Source: Comamonadaceae bacterium
Lineage (GTDB): Bacteria; Pseudomonadota; Gammaproteobacteria; Burkholderiales; Burkholderiaceae_C
NCBI GenBank assembly: GCA_013298415.1
Contig: JAAFHN010000070.1
Span: 1-9,926, forward strand
Reading direction: 5' to 3'
Length of the DNA stretch: 9,926 nt
Of this stretch, positions 1 to 6,825 are shown in pieces. Position 1 is the stretch's first letter, and each line of letters starts with the position of its first letter. Under the pieces are notes generated by a model. The model saw nothing but the letters and a program-made list of their open reading frames with translations. It was not told the origin of the DNA and did no database searches. Both the position numbers and the translations under genes were made by a program.

Positions 1-1
1 T

Positions 2-823
2 CGCGCGTTTGGCCAGAGCGCCAGCGAGCGGCTGGCTGTGCCCGTGGTGGTGGACAACAAGCCCGGCGCGGGCGGCACGCTCGGTGCTTCAGCGATGGTG
101 AACGCCAAGCCCGATGGCTACACCATCACGCAACTGCCGCTGGGGATTTACCGCATCCCGCACATGCAAAAAACGCAGTTTGATCCGATCAAGGATTTGA
201 CCCACATCATCTGCGTCACCGGCTACACCTTTGGCCTGGCCTGCGTGCCGGATGCGCCCTACAAAACGCTGCAGGAGATGGTGACATGGGCGAGGGCGAA
301 CCCAGGCAAGCTCACCTACGGCCACACAGGTACTGGCACCACGCCGCATCTTGCCTTTGAAGAGTTCGCGATGAAAGCGGGCTTCAAGGCCCAAGATGTG
401 CCGTACAAGGGAAGCGCGGAAATCCTCCAAAGCATCTTGGGTGGCCACGTGCCGCTGATGAGCGGCACCACAGAATGGGCACCCCATGTGCGCTCCGGCA
501 AACTGAGACTGCTCGCTACGCTCGGCCGCGAACGCAACAAGGCCTTTCCCGAAGCTCCCACGGTGCGTGAAAGCGGCTGGGACACGGTAAGCGAGTCGCC
601 TTTCGGCTTCGGCGGTCCGGCAAACATGCCTGCCGCCATTGCCAAAACCTTGCACGATGCTTTCGCAGCCACGCTGAAGGATGCACGCGTGCTAGAGGCG
701 CTTGACAAATTCTTCCAGCCCGTGATTTACATGGGCACGGACGATTACACGGCCTACGCCAAACGCACATTCGAAGCAGAGCGCGCCACCATTCAGCGCC
801 TGGGCTTGGCAAAAGCGGCCTGA
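2..823 (+). CDS. TctC/Bug-family tripartite tricarboxylate transporter substrate-binding protein, 5'-truncated
   Basis: This is the C-terminal 273 residues of a periplasmic solute-binding protein; the frame is open from base 2 and the beginning lies outside the window. Bug/TctC proteins are usually about 320-330 residues, so the signal peptide and roughly the first 50 residues are missing. Family hallmarks are visible: VDNKPGAGGTLG, then PDGYTIT, the DVPYKGSAEILQSILGGHV segment, and LRLLATLGRERNKAFPEAPTV before the C-terminal helices. The family captures small carboxylates or similar organic anions and passes them to a TctAB permease or acts in signalling. The ligand cannot be read from sequence, and no permease genes are visible here, as is common for 'orphan' Bug proteins in Burkholderiales. 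The stop codon lies in the loop of a hairpin (811-830). It converges with the FecR gene. Family assignment is very secure; specificity is unknown. Confidence 0.93.
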   Translation, partial: RAFGQSASERLAVPVVVDNKPGAGGTLGASAMVNAKPDGYTITQLPLGIYRIPHMQKTQFDPIKDLTHIICVTGYTFGLACVPDAPYKTLQEMVTWARANPGKLTYGHTGTGTTPHLAFEEFAMKAGFKAQDVPYKGSAEILQSILGGHVPLMSGTTEWAPHVRSGKLRLLATLGRERNKAFPEAPTVRESGWDTVSESPFGFGGPANMPAAIAKTLHDAFAATLKDARVLEALDKFFQPVIYMGTDDYTAYAKRTFEAERATIQRLGLAKAA

Positions 824-830
824 AGGCCGC
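811..830 (-). terminator. Intrinsic terminator for the FecR-domain gene (minus strand)
   Basis: Read on the minus strand, a perfect 6-bp GC stem, GCGGCC/GGCCGC with a TTCA loop, is followed at once by TTTT. It lies about 64 bases downstream of the FecR gene's stop. On the plus strand the same hairpin holds the TGA of the TctC-family gene in its loop but has no T-run after it (only AAAA before it), so it is a better terminator for minus-strand transcripts. The call rests on the stem plus a short T-run only. Confidence 0.5.
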
Positions 831-850
831 GCTTGCGAAACTGAGCGCGG

Positions 851-892
851 GAGTGCGAGCCTGCGCGCTGCGCGCGAGTGCGAGCCTGCGCG
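851..892. repeat. Two-copy 17-bp direct repeat in a convergent intergenic spacer
   Basis: The 17-mer GAGTGCGAGCCTGCGCG occurs exactly at 851-867 and again at 876-892, a period of 25 bp. Between and overlapping the copies is a short GC-only inverted repeat, CGCGC-TGC-GCGCG (864-876). The repeat fills most of the 70-base spacer between the TctC-family and FecR genes, which converge. No coding role is apparent. It could be a recent small duplication or a dispersed extragenic element; other copies would have to be sought in the genome. Confidence 0.6.
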
Positions 893-893
893 T

Positions 894-1874
894 TCAGTGG
901 TTAGGCGTGGTTTTGTTGGTCACGGCGTTGATCACTGCCGCTGCGCCGGCGATGCCCGCCACCACCCCAGCAGTGCCCATGGCGGCAAGAGTGCCACCCG
1001 CAGCGGCAGTGGTGGCGGCGCCGCCCGCGACAACGCTGCCCGCCGCTGAGCCACCTGCCGCGCCACCAGCTGCGCCACCTGTAGCCCCGCCCGCTGCACC
1101 CCCCGTCGATCCGCCTGCGGCGGTGGCGCCTGGCGGGTTCGCAGGTGGGCCGCCCGAACCCGGAGCCCCAGGTTGCGAGGTCGGTTGTGAGGTCGGTTGT
1201 GACGTGGGTTGCGAAGTGGGCTGACCAGGATTCGGAAAGCTCAGGCTTTGAAGATTTCCGAATGCACCGCCGGGAAGACTGGCCAAGGTCGTCAGCTGCG
1301 AGGCTCCTGTCGAACTGGTTAAGCCGAATTGACCTGGCCCCAGATTGAGCACGCCCTGGGGTGTCGTGACGGACATGCCGCCTGAATTCACGCCCGTCAC
1401 CAGGTTGTCGTTGACGATAGAGCCAAGAATGTCGCTGCCTCGAATGCCGATGGTGGCGGTGGGCGTGCTCACGCGAAAGGCACGGGGATTGTTTTTGCCG
1501 ATGAGGCCTGTGACGCTGCGCAAGCCGCCGCGCAGGAGCTGTAAGGTGAAGTTCGAAGCTTCTGGCCGCTGCTGGTCGAAAATCACGCTGTTGACGCGGA
1601 AGGTGGTGCTGTCTTTCAGCGCGATGATGTGGCCGTCCAAAAAGCGCAGCGTCACCTCACCGCTCGCGCCGGTCACGATCTCTGTGTTGTTGTCCACGGT
1701 GCTGCCCACGGCCAAGCTGCGGGCAGGAGCCGATGCAGTGCTTGCCTGAACGCTGCCGACTGCGCGCTCCACCCGGGCCACCTGCGCCCAGGCACTCATG
1801 GACAGGCTGGCAAATGCAGCCACGCAAGAAAGCGCTGCGGCCCTGGCGATGGATGCGTGTGGGCGAACTGGCAT
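894..1874 (-). CDS. Secreted FecR-domain protein with PTSQ-repeat linker and Gly/Ala-rich hydrophobic tail
   Basis: The product is 326 residues from the ATG at 1874, chosen because AAGGAAA lies 5 bases upstream and a clean signal peptide follows (residues 1-30, ending SMSAWA before Q31); the frame stays open upstream to 1973 without such support. Residues 60-150 form a FecR domain: V-DNNTEIVTGASGEVTLRFLDG, ALKDSTTFRVN, LLRGGLRSVTG, and the hallmark STPTATIGIRGSD at 136-148. After a Ser/Thr/Gly stretch come four PTSQ units (219-234), then a very Gly/Ala-rich segment (about 236-312) ending in a hydrophobic Ala/Gly/Val stretch (about 295-317) and a short polar end. In classical FecR this domain relays signals to a sigma factor, but this protein has no N-terminal anti-sigma helix and no sigma or TonB receptor gene nearby. 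It is instead a secreted FecR-domain protein of unknown function. It is divergent from the YjbH-PAP2 gene, which suggests a shared envelope role. Domain call secure; function unknown. Confidence 0.9.
   Translation of the reverse strand: MPVRPHASIARAAALSCVAAFASLSMSAWAQVARVERAVGSVQASTASAPARSLAVGSTVDNNTEIVTGASGEVTLRFLDGHIIALKDSTTFRVNSVIFDQQRPEASNFTLQLLRGGLRSVTGLIGKNNPRAFRVSTPTATIGIRGSDILGSIVNDNLVTGVNSGGMSVTTPQGVLNLGPGQFGLTSSTGASQLTTLASLPGGAFGNLQSLSFPNPGQPTSQPTSQPTSQPTSQPGAPGSGGPPANPPGATAAGGSTGGAAGGATGGAAGGAAGGSAAGSVVAGGAATTAAAGGTLAAMGTAGVVAGIAGAAAVINAVTNKTTPNH
1171..1218. repeat. Four tandem 12-bp units encoding (PTSQ)4 in the FecR-domain gene
   Basis: Four imperfect 12-base units (1171, 1183, 1195, 1207; plus-strand form GGTTGYGARGTS with minor variation) encode Pro-Thr-Ser-Gln repeats on the minus strand. 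As a multiple of three, copy changes would lengthen or shorten the linker without a frameshift, so copy number may vary between strains. The repeat joins the FecR domain to the Gly/Ala-rich tail. Confidence 0.85.
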
Positions 1875-1879
1875 GCTGA

Positions 1880-1886
1880 TTTCCTT
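1880..1886 (-). promoter_or_regulatory. Ribosome binding site fixing the FecR-domain gene start
   Basis: AAGGAAA on the minus strand, 5 bases before the ATG at 1874. It favours this start over ones further upstream in the open frame, and the predicted signal peptide then begins at residue 1. Confidence 0.6.
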
Positions 1887-2004
1887 GTAAGTTGGGAGGT
1901 TGGTTCGCGTCGGAGGAGCATTTTCCTCGCAATTCGCCACACTTCTACGCCATAAACCTGAAAGCCGCGCCAAGATTTGTGATCATTTTTTGAATTGAAC
2001 GATC

Positions 2005-4905
2005 ATGAGGCAGCGGATGCGTGCGCGCAGCTCGGTGCGCAGCCATCCTTCGTGTACAAACTGCGGGATGGTTCTCGCCTCCCCAAGCGGCCTCCGCGTC
2101 ACTTTTCTGGGCCAGTTTTGCGTTGGCTTGGCAGTCAGCGTTTGCGCTGCCGCCACGCACGGGCAGACTTCACGGCCAAGCGCCGCGACTGGCGGCAATC
2201 GCGCTGAATTACTTTCGATGCCTTCGGGGCGCCTGATGGCAGAAGGTGCGTGGTGGACGGGCTTGAAAGCAGCACCTCCCGTCGTGGAGTTTGATTCCGA
2301 GATCGCGGTGCTGCCTTGGCTCCAACTGGGCATGGGGATCACGGGCTACCAGGGCACTCGCGCCTTTTCGCCGCAAGGCAACTTCGCTGCCTACGGCATT
2401 TACAAAGACAAAACCAGTGTGCTGCGTGCTTCGCTGTGGGACGAAACACCGGTCATCCCGCAGGCCACTGTGTCGCTCTACGATCCCATCGGCACCGGCC
2501 TGAAGAAGGGGAACGCGCTTGCTTTTGCGAAGCGCTTTGGCGAATGGGATGCGAGTCTTGGCGTCGGAACCGGTCGCTTGAACGGCGTCTTCGGCGGCAT
2601 CCGGTACCAGCCGGCGCGGCTTCGCGGCTGGGAATTCATGGCCGAGCGCGATGTGATCGACTACAGCAAGCCCGCAGGACTTGGCGGCGGTGGCACCAAA
2701 GAAGCTGGCTTACCCAATGGCCGTCAGCCGATCGCTTTTGGCGCGGTCTACTACGCTGAGCAATGGGGGGCTGGCATTGCTCGCAAACACGGCGCAACGG
2801 AGTTGAAAGTGTTCTCGCAACTGGATCTGGAGCGCAAGCTCTGGACACCGAAGACCGAGGATCCGCCACGCTCGGTGGGCATCAATCCCCGGCCCACCGG
2901 CGCGCAATGGGCGGCAGATTCGGCACCGGCCGAGTCGCTGCATCGGGCACTCAAGTTGCAAGGCTTTCAGGCGGTGAAAAGCCGGTATGTGGACCGGGTC
3001 TTCACCATTTCCCTCACCCATCCGGATCTGCCCAGGCCTAGCCAGGCGGCAGGCCGCGCCGCGCAAGCGGCCCTCGCGCTCGGGCCCGTGGAGTTGCGGG
3101 AAGTCGTCGTGCTCTATGCCGACCCCGAGACAGGGCTGGACGTCGCTGAGTTTCGCTTTCAAGACGTGGTCAAGCTTCAGCAGTACCTGCTGGGTGATTT
3201 GCCGCGCGCAAGCCTTGAGCCAAGCATCGGCGTGCGTTGGCTCAATCCGGGCGCGCATGCGTTGATGCGCAGTGACTTCGCTGACTTGGTGGATAAGCGC
3301 TGGCGCTTTGAAGTGGGCAGCTCCAGTGCGTCTCCTTTGGGCGTGGCGCTGAGCGGCCCCCGACAAACATATCGGCTGGAGCCAAAGCTGAGTGCGTTCT
3401 TAAACGGCCCCGCCGCGTTTCAGTATGGCTTGAAATTGCAATTTGACGCAGATTTGCGGCTCGGTCCACACAGCCGTTTTCAGGTTCAGGCGAGCAAGGC
3501 AGTGAAGGAAAACTTCAGCGGCTATCCCAATGTAACTCGCAGCGACTTGCCGCGGGTGCGATCTGAATTTTTCAAGTACGAAGAAGGCTTGAACCTGAAA
3601 CTTGATCGGGCGCTCCTGCACCACTATGTCCAACCCGCCGCGAATGTTTATGCGCGATACAGCTTGGGCTTCTATGAGCTTTCCTTTGCAGGCGTGGGCA
3701 CCCAATGGCTGTGGCTTCCGCCCCAAGGCCCGCTTAGCTACGAGCTGAGCGTGGATGCCCTGCGCCAGCGCAAGCCCGGCAGCGCCACAAAGATGGGCGA
3801 CTATAAGGCCGTGACTGCGTTGGCTGCCGCGCACTATGAGCTAGCAGATGGCGTCACGCTCACTGGCAGGGCGGGGCGCTTTTTGGCCCGCGACCTGGGT
3901 GTGCGGATCGAGGCCAAGCGACGGTTTGCAAGCGGCATCGAGCTGGGAGGCTGGTACTCCGTCACCGATGCCAAAGACTTCGGCGTGACGCCCGACAAAA
4001 ACTACCGAGACAAAGGCGTCTTCATGAACGTGCCGCTTGACACGCTCTTGACCAGATCTTCTCGCGTGCGCGTCGACCTGGCGATTGCGCCCTGGACACG
4101 CGACAGCGCGCAAGCCGTGGAGTCACCGGCTGACCTCTACAAAATGCTCGCCGGGCATCGCCGCAATCTTGCCAATGAACGCGGTGTCTCGCGCTTGGCG
4201 GATGTGGATGACGACGCGCCGACCTCCAGCCGATCGGCGGTAGGGCTGCGTACGCCCGTGGGCGACACGGCAGCGCAATCCTTGCGCAGGTTTGCCAAGT
4301 ACCCACCTGAGCTGCGTTGGGGCGATGCTGGCATCGCGCTTTTGGCGATTGCCGCTGCGGCCCGGCTGGATGAGCGCGTGGACACGCGGCTGCGCAGCAG
4401 CGCTGAGCCTGAGCGCGCCCGCAAAGCAGCGCGCGCCACCGATGCGCTGCCCCGGCTGGGCATGGGTTACGCGGCACTTCGGGCGCTGGACGCGAACGAC
4501 CCCAAAGCCTCTTGGCTGGGGCGCAGTGCGTTCGAGGCGGGCGTGCTCGCGGCCGCGAGCACCGAAGTCATCAAGCGCGCGGCCAAGCGTGAGCGTCCGC
4601 AACTGGGCCTGCAAGCACCGGCCCGAGATGCCTTTCCCTCGCGGCACACGGCCGTGGCGTTTGCGCTCGCTGTGCCCTATGCGGTGGAGTCGGGCAACCC
4701 TTGGGTGTATGTGCTGGCGGGGGCAACAGGGCTGGGCCGCGTGGCATCGCGTGAGCATTGGTTGTCTGATGTGGTGGCCGGTGGGCTGTGGGGCGCGGCG
4801 CTTGGGCACTATGTGGTGGGCGTACGTTCGGGCGAGCTGCGTGCTGCGGGCGCTGCCGGCTTGCAGCTTAGCCCTGGCCAGCTTGCGTGGAGCGGCACGT
4901 GGTGA
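2005..4905 (+). CDS. YjbH-type outer-membrane beta-barrel protein fused to a C-terminal PAP2/acid-phosphatase domain
   Basis: This is a 966-residue open frame. The first ATG (2005) has no Shine-Dalgarno; the ATG at 2068 would give a normal signal peptide (hydrophobic VTFLGQFCVGLAVSVCAAA) and a 945-residue product, so the true start may be 2068. Numbering here is from 2005. Residues about 65-735 match YjbH (DUF940) end to end: LLSMPSGRLMAEGAWW near the start, then LPWLQLGMGITGY, YKDKTSVLRASLWDE, a mid region with repeated beta-strand patterns, and the distinctive end segment (IEAKRRFASGIELGGWYSVT, GVFMNVPLDTLL, APWTRD, LYKMLAGHRR). YjbH belongs to exopolysaccharide loci in enterobacteria and is thought to sit in the outer membrane. 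Residues about 755-955 are a PAP2/class A acid phosphatase domain with K857-X6-R864-P865, PSRH (878-881, usually PSGH) and R912-X5-H918-X3-D922; the catalytic His pair, Lys, Arg and Asp are all present. It is followed with a GTGA overlap by the MORN gene. Substrate unknown; a phosphorylated lipid or glycan is inferred. Confidence 0.88.
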   Translation: MRQRMRARSSVRSHPSCTNCGMVLASPSGLRVTFLGQFCVGLAVSVCAAATHGQTSRPSAATGGNRAELLSMPSGRLMAEGAWWTGLKAAPPVVEFDSEIAVLPWLQLGMGITGYQGTRAFSPQGNFAAYGIYKDKTSVLRASLWDETPVIPQATVSLYDPIGTGLKKGNALAFAKRFGEWDASLGVGTGRLNGVFGGIRYQPARLRGWEFMAERDVIDYSKPAGLGGGGTKEAGLPNGRQPIAFGAVYYAEQWGAGIARKHGATELKVFSQLDLERKLWTPKTEDPPRSVGINPRPTGAQWAADSAPAESLHRALKLQGFQAVKSRYVDRVFTISLTHPDLPRPSQAAGRAAQAALALGPVELREVVVLYADPETGLDVAEFRFQDVVKLQQYLLGDLPRASLEPSIGVRWLNPGAHALMRSDFADLVDKRWRFEVGSSSASPLGVALSGPRQTYRLEPKLSAFLNGPAAFQYGLKLQFDADLRLGPHSRFQVQASKAVKENFSGYPNVTRSDLPRVRSEFFKYEEGLNLKLDRALLHHYVQPAANVYARYSLGFYELSFAGVGTQWLWLPPQGPLSYELSVDALRQRKPGSATKMGDYKAVTALAAAHYELADGVTLTGRAGRFLARDLGVRIEAKRRFASGIELGGWYSVTDAKDFGVTPDKNYRDKGVFMNVPLDTLLTRSSRVRVDLAIAPWTRDSAQAVESPADLYKMLAGHRRNLANERGVSRLADVDDDAPTSSRSAVGLRTPVGDTAAQSLRRFAKYPPELRWGDAGIALLAIAAAARLDERVDTRLRSSAEPERARKAARATDALPRLGMGYAALRALDANDPKASWLGRSAFEAGVLAAASTEVIKRAAKRERPQLGLQAPARDAFPSRHTAVAFALAVPYAVESGNPWVYVLAGATGLGRVASREHWLSDVVAGGLWGAALGHYVVGVRSGELRAAGAAGLQLSPGQLAWSGTW

Positions 4906-5549
4906 GGGTCTGCGCCATGCTCTTTTGCGCGGCGCTTTGTCTGCCTTCGGCTTTCGCGCAAAGCCCAAGCTGCCGGGTGCGCGATCCAGAAATCTCAGGG
5001 CAGTACCTGGGTGCTTGCAATGCCGAGGGATGGGCCGAAGGCCAAGGCTTGGCCATCGGCAGCATTGCACGTTACGAAGGCACATTTGCCAATGGCACCA
5101 AGCACGGCCGAGGTGTCAAAACCTGGCTTGCCACCGGTGATGTGTATGAAGGCGAATTTGTGAGCGACTACCGCCACGGCCTGGGCACTTACACCTGGGG
5201 CGGGCCCGCGCCGCAGGCCCGCTACAGCGGCAGCTTCGATCAAGATGCGCGCCACGGCGAAGGCACCTTCGCCTGGCCCAACGGCGATACTTACTCCGGC
5301 CCTTGGAGACGCGACATCCAAGTTGGTGAGCTCACGCCCATGCAAAAAATCAAGCGTGGCCACGCTGATGCCTGGTTCAAAGCGCTAGGCGGCCTAAGCA
5401 AAGAAGTTTGCAAGGTCGGCAACCCGATGCTCCGCGCAAAGCTCCTGAGATATGAGGCGGGGGAGGCGACGGTGCAGCCCACCGTGCCCGAAGCGGCCAC
5501 TCAAACCACGCCGGTGCTCATGTGGCGTGCTTGCGCAGCCGCGTCGTGA
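4902..5549 (+). CDS. Secreted MORN-repeat protein
   Basis: The product is about 215 residues from the GTG at 4902. That GTG shares bases with the TGA of the YjbH-PAP2 gene (GTGA), and GGAG at 4889-4892 lies 9 bases upstream; the GTGs at 4887 and 4899 and the ATG at 4917 remain alternatives. A short signal peptide (VCAMLFCAALCLPSAFAQ) precedes the mature part. At least four MORN units follow, starting at residues 58 (YEGTFANGTKHGRG), 82 (YEGEFVSDYRHGLG), 108 (YSGSFDQDARHGEG) and 131 (YSGPW, degenerate), with a likely degenerate unit before them (YLGACNAEGWAEGQG). C24 and C39 could pair in the periplasm. Residues 145-215 have no repeat and are not recognised. MORN repeats form beta-hairpin sheets used for protein or lipid contacts, so this is more likely a scaffold or envelope partner than an enzyme. 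Its tight coupling to the upstream gene suggests the two products act together (inference). Confidence 0.85.
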   Translation: MRVCAMLFCAALCLPSAFAQSPSCRVRDPEISGQYLGACNAEGWAEGQGLAIGSIARYEGTFANGTKHGRGVKTWLATGDVYEGEFVSDYRHGLGTYTWGGPAPQARYSGSFDQDARHGEGTFAWPNGDTYSGPWRRDIQVGELTPMQKIKRGHADAWFKALGGLSKEVCKVGNPMLRAKLLRYEAGEATVQPTVPEAATQTTPVLMWRACAAAS

Positions 5550-5556
5550 GCTCTTG

Positions 5557-6147
5557 CTAGATCGCGCCGGCTTTGTGGAGCACGGCTCTGAGCTTTTCGT
5601 CTTCAATGCCTTGGTGCTGCAACGAGGTGTAGGTGCTGAGCGCGTAGTCGCGGGTACTGCCATAGCGGCCTTGGGCGTTTGCAAAGATTTCGGCTAAGCG
5701 CTCGGCCGAAAGATCGCCGCAGCAGCGCGGGCTGTTTGCGGCAAGGGTGAAAGCCAAGGCATGGACGCGCCCCCTGGGGGTGCGGCAGGCCAGCCACCGG
5801 GGGTCATACACGCCGCTGGGCATTTCGCGGCCCCAAAGGGTCAACAAGTCTGCGTGTAGCGACTCGGCGGGCATGCGCTGCACCATGCCTTGGCAAGAGC
5901 CACCAGGTTGCAGGGCAAACACCAGGCCAGGCCTATCTGGGGTGCCCCGGTTGATCGTGCTCCACATGCCCAGGCTTCGGTGCCAGCCGTACACCTTGGC
6001 AGGCCTCGCCTCCGCCGCTTCGAACTCGGGCCTCCAGATCAGTGAGGCGTAGGCAAACACCCAGAAGTCTGGCGTGTTCAGTGCTCGCCATTCCCGCAGC
6101 GTGCGTTGCAAGGCTTGTTCTGGTGAGGGTCGATGGGCGGTGCGCAT
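5557..6147 (-). CDS. chaC: ChaC-like glutathione-specific gamma-glutamylcyclotransferase
   Basis: The 196-residue product matches the ChaC family over its whole length, which is usual for the family. ChaC enzymes cleave glutathione in the cytosol to 5-oxoproline and cysteinylglycine. Diagnostic segments are FWVFAYASLIWRPEF (28-42), KVYGWHRSLGMWSTINRGTPDRPGLVFAL (51-79), GGSCQGMVQR (82-91), LWGREMPSGVYDPRWL (104-119), with E108 the expected catalytic glutamate, and the C-terminal GRYGSTRDYALSTYTSLQHQGI. In the substrate-binding loop the usual Tyr-Gly-Ser-Leu is Tyr-Ala-Ser-Leu (33-36). The ATG at 6147 is the first in frame before the conserved core; its upstream sequence has no strong Shine-Dalgarno. 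The gene converges with the MORN gene, leaving only 7 bases between the stops, and is divergent from the OmpA-domain gene. Family secure; the name ChaC carries an old cation-transport label that should not be taken as function. Confidence 0.92.
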   Translation of the reverse strand: MRTAHRPSPEQALQRTLREWRALNTPDFWVFAYASLIWRPEFEAAEARPAKVYGWHRSLGMWSTINRGTPDRPGLVFALQPGGSCQGMVQRMPAESLHADLLTLWGREMPSGVYDPRWLACRTPRGRVHALAFTLAANSPRCCGDLSAERLAEIFANAQGRYGSTRDYALSTYTSLQHQGIEDEKLRAVLHKAGAI

Positions 6148-6201
6148 GCGAAGTGCGACTTTACAATGCGCGGTTACTCCGAACTTCTAGATTGATTTGC
6201 C

Positions 6202-6810
6202 ATGTCACAAGACGACGACCAACAAAATTTCGTGCTCGCCATTGTTTTTGCCATCATTTTGGGCGTTGTGGCCTTCACGATTGGCATCGCGGTGCATGGG
6301 GCAAACAAGGCCAAAGCGGCCAAGCAAGCCAAGGCCGCACCGGCGGCTCTGGTTGCAGTGCCCATGGCTGCCGCAGCAAGCGCTTCCGCAACCTCAGCTC
6401 CCGCAACCGCAGCTTCCGCAAGCACGGGTGCAGGCATGGTCGCCGTGGGCGCGTCAGCACCAGCAGCGTCTGACGCAAGCGCTTCAGTGCAGGTGGAAGC
6501 CGGCTTGGTGAAGTTCTTCTTCGCCTCTGGCAAAACCAGCTTGGCCGATGGCGCTGAAAAGGCGGTGGCCGAAACAGTGCGCGGCGCGCAAGCCGGCAAA
6601 AAAGCCATCATCAGTGGTTACTCGGATGCGAGTGGCGATCAAGCCAAAAATGCCGAGCTTGCCAAGCTCCGCGCCTTTGCCGTGCGCGATGCGCTCATCA
6701 ACCTCGGTGTGAAAGCGAGCCAAATCGAGCTGCGCAAACCCGCAGACGTGCGCGCCAATGCTGCGGGCTCCAGCGCCGACGCTCGCCGCGTTGACGTGAC
6801 CCTGGAGTAA
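6202..6810 (+). CDS. Membrane-anchored OmpA-domain (peptidoglycan-binding) protein
   Basis: The product is 202 residues. A short acidic N-terminus (MSQDDDQQ) is followed by one hydrophobic segment at about 10-33, likely an uncleaved inner-membrane anchor. A basic stretch (ANKAKAAKQAKA) and a long Ala/Ser/Thr/Pro linker (about 45-97) come next, and then an OmpA C-terminal-like domain at about 100-202. In that domain VKFFFASGKTSLADGAEKAV corresponds to the usual FdfdsakL pattern, ISGYSDASGD replaces GHTDSTG, and LAKLRAFAVRDALINLGV and a final RRVDV match the family. D142 and R157 are the residues expected to hold the diaminopimelate of peptidoglycan. This looks like a tether between inner membrane and cell wall. 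It has no lipobox and no partner gene beside it. TACAAT at 6162-6167 could be a -10 element, but no matching -35 is visible. A possible terminator follows. Confidence 0.88.
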   Translation: MSQDDDQQNFVLAIVFAIILGVVAFTIGIAVHGANKAKAAKQAKAAPAALVAVPMAAAASASATSAPATAASASTGAGMVAVGASAPAASDASASVQVEAGLVKFFFASGKTSLADGAEKAVAETVRGAQAGKKAIISGYSDASGDQAKNAELAKLRAFAVRDALINLGVKASQIELRKPADVRANAAGSSADARRVDVTLE

Positions 6811-6825
6811 ACCTCAGCTAAGTTA

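Noticed and set aside
853..1224. Pro/Ala-rich plus-strand frame opposite the Gly/Ala tail of the FecR-domain gene
   Set aside because: Its low-complexity composition is what the antisense of a Gly/Ala-rich coding stretch gives; it has no domain or ribosome site.
894..1874. Classical FecR anti-sigma regulator with an ECF sigma factor and TonB receptor
   Set aside because: The protein has a cleavable signal peptide and no cytoplasmic anti-sigma segment, and neither partner gene is adjacent.
1913..1928. Small inverted repeat GAGGA/TCCTC in the leader of the FecR-domain gene
   Set aside because: A 5-bp stem with a 6-base loop is too short to support a regulatory claim.
1980..2006. TGATCA and a repeated GATCAT (1981 and 2001) in the divergent fecR/yjbH spacer
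   Set aside because: Short AT-rich matches spaced 20 bp; possible regulator site but no known motif and easily chance. No convincing -35/-10 pair was seen for either gene.
4123..5085. 320-codon minus-strand frame across the PAP2 region and the start of the MORN gene
   Set aside because: Arg/Pro/His-rich, no domain, and it crosses two well-supported plus-strand genes.
4292..5140. 282-codon plus-strand frame overlapping the PAP2 domain and the MORN gene
   Set aside because: Out-of-frame shadow; the PAP2 catalytic motifs and MORN repeats are in the other frames.
6162..6167. TACAAT as a -10 element for the OmpA-domain gene
   Set aside because: A good -10 match, but no -35-like hexamer at 16-18 bp, so it is not listed as a promoter feature.
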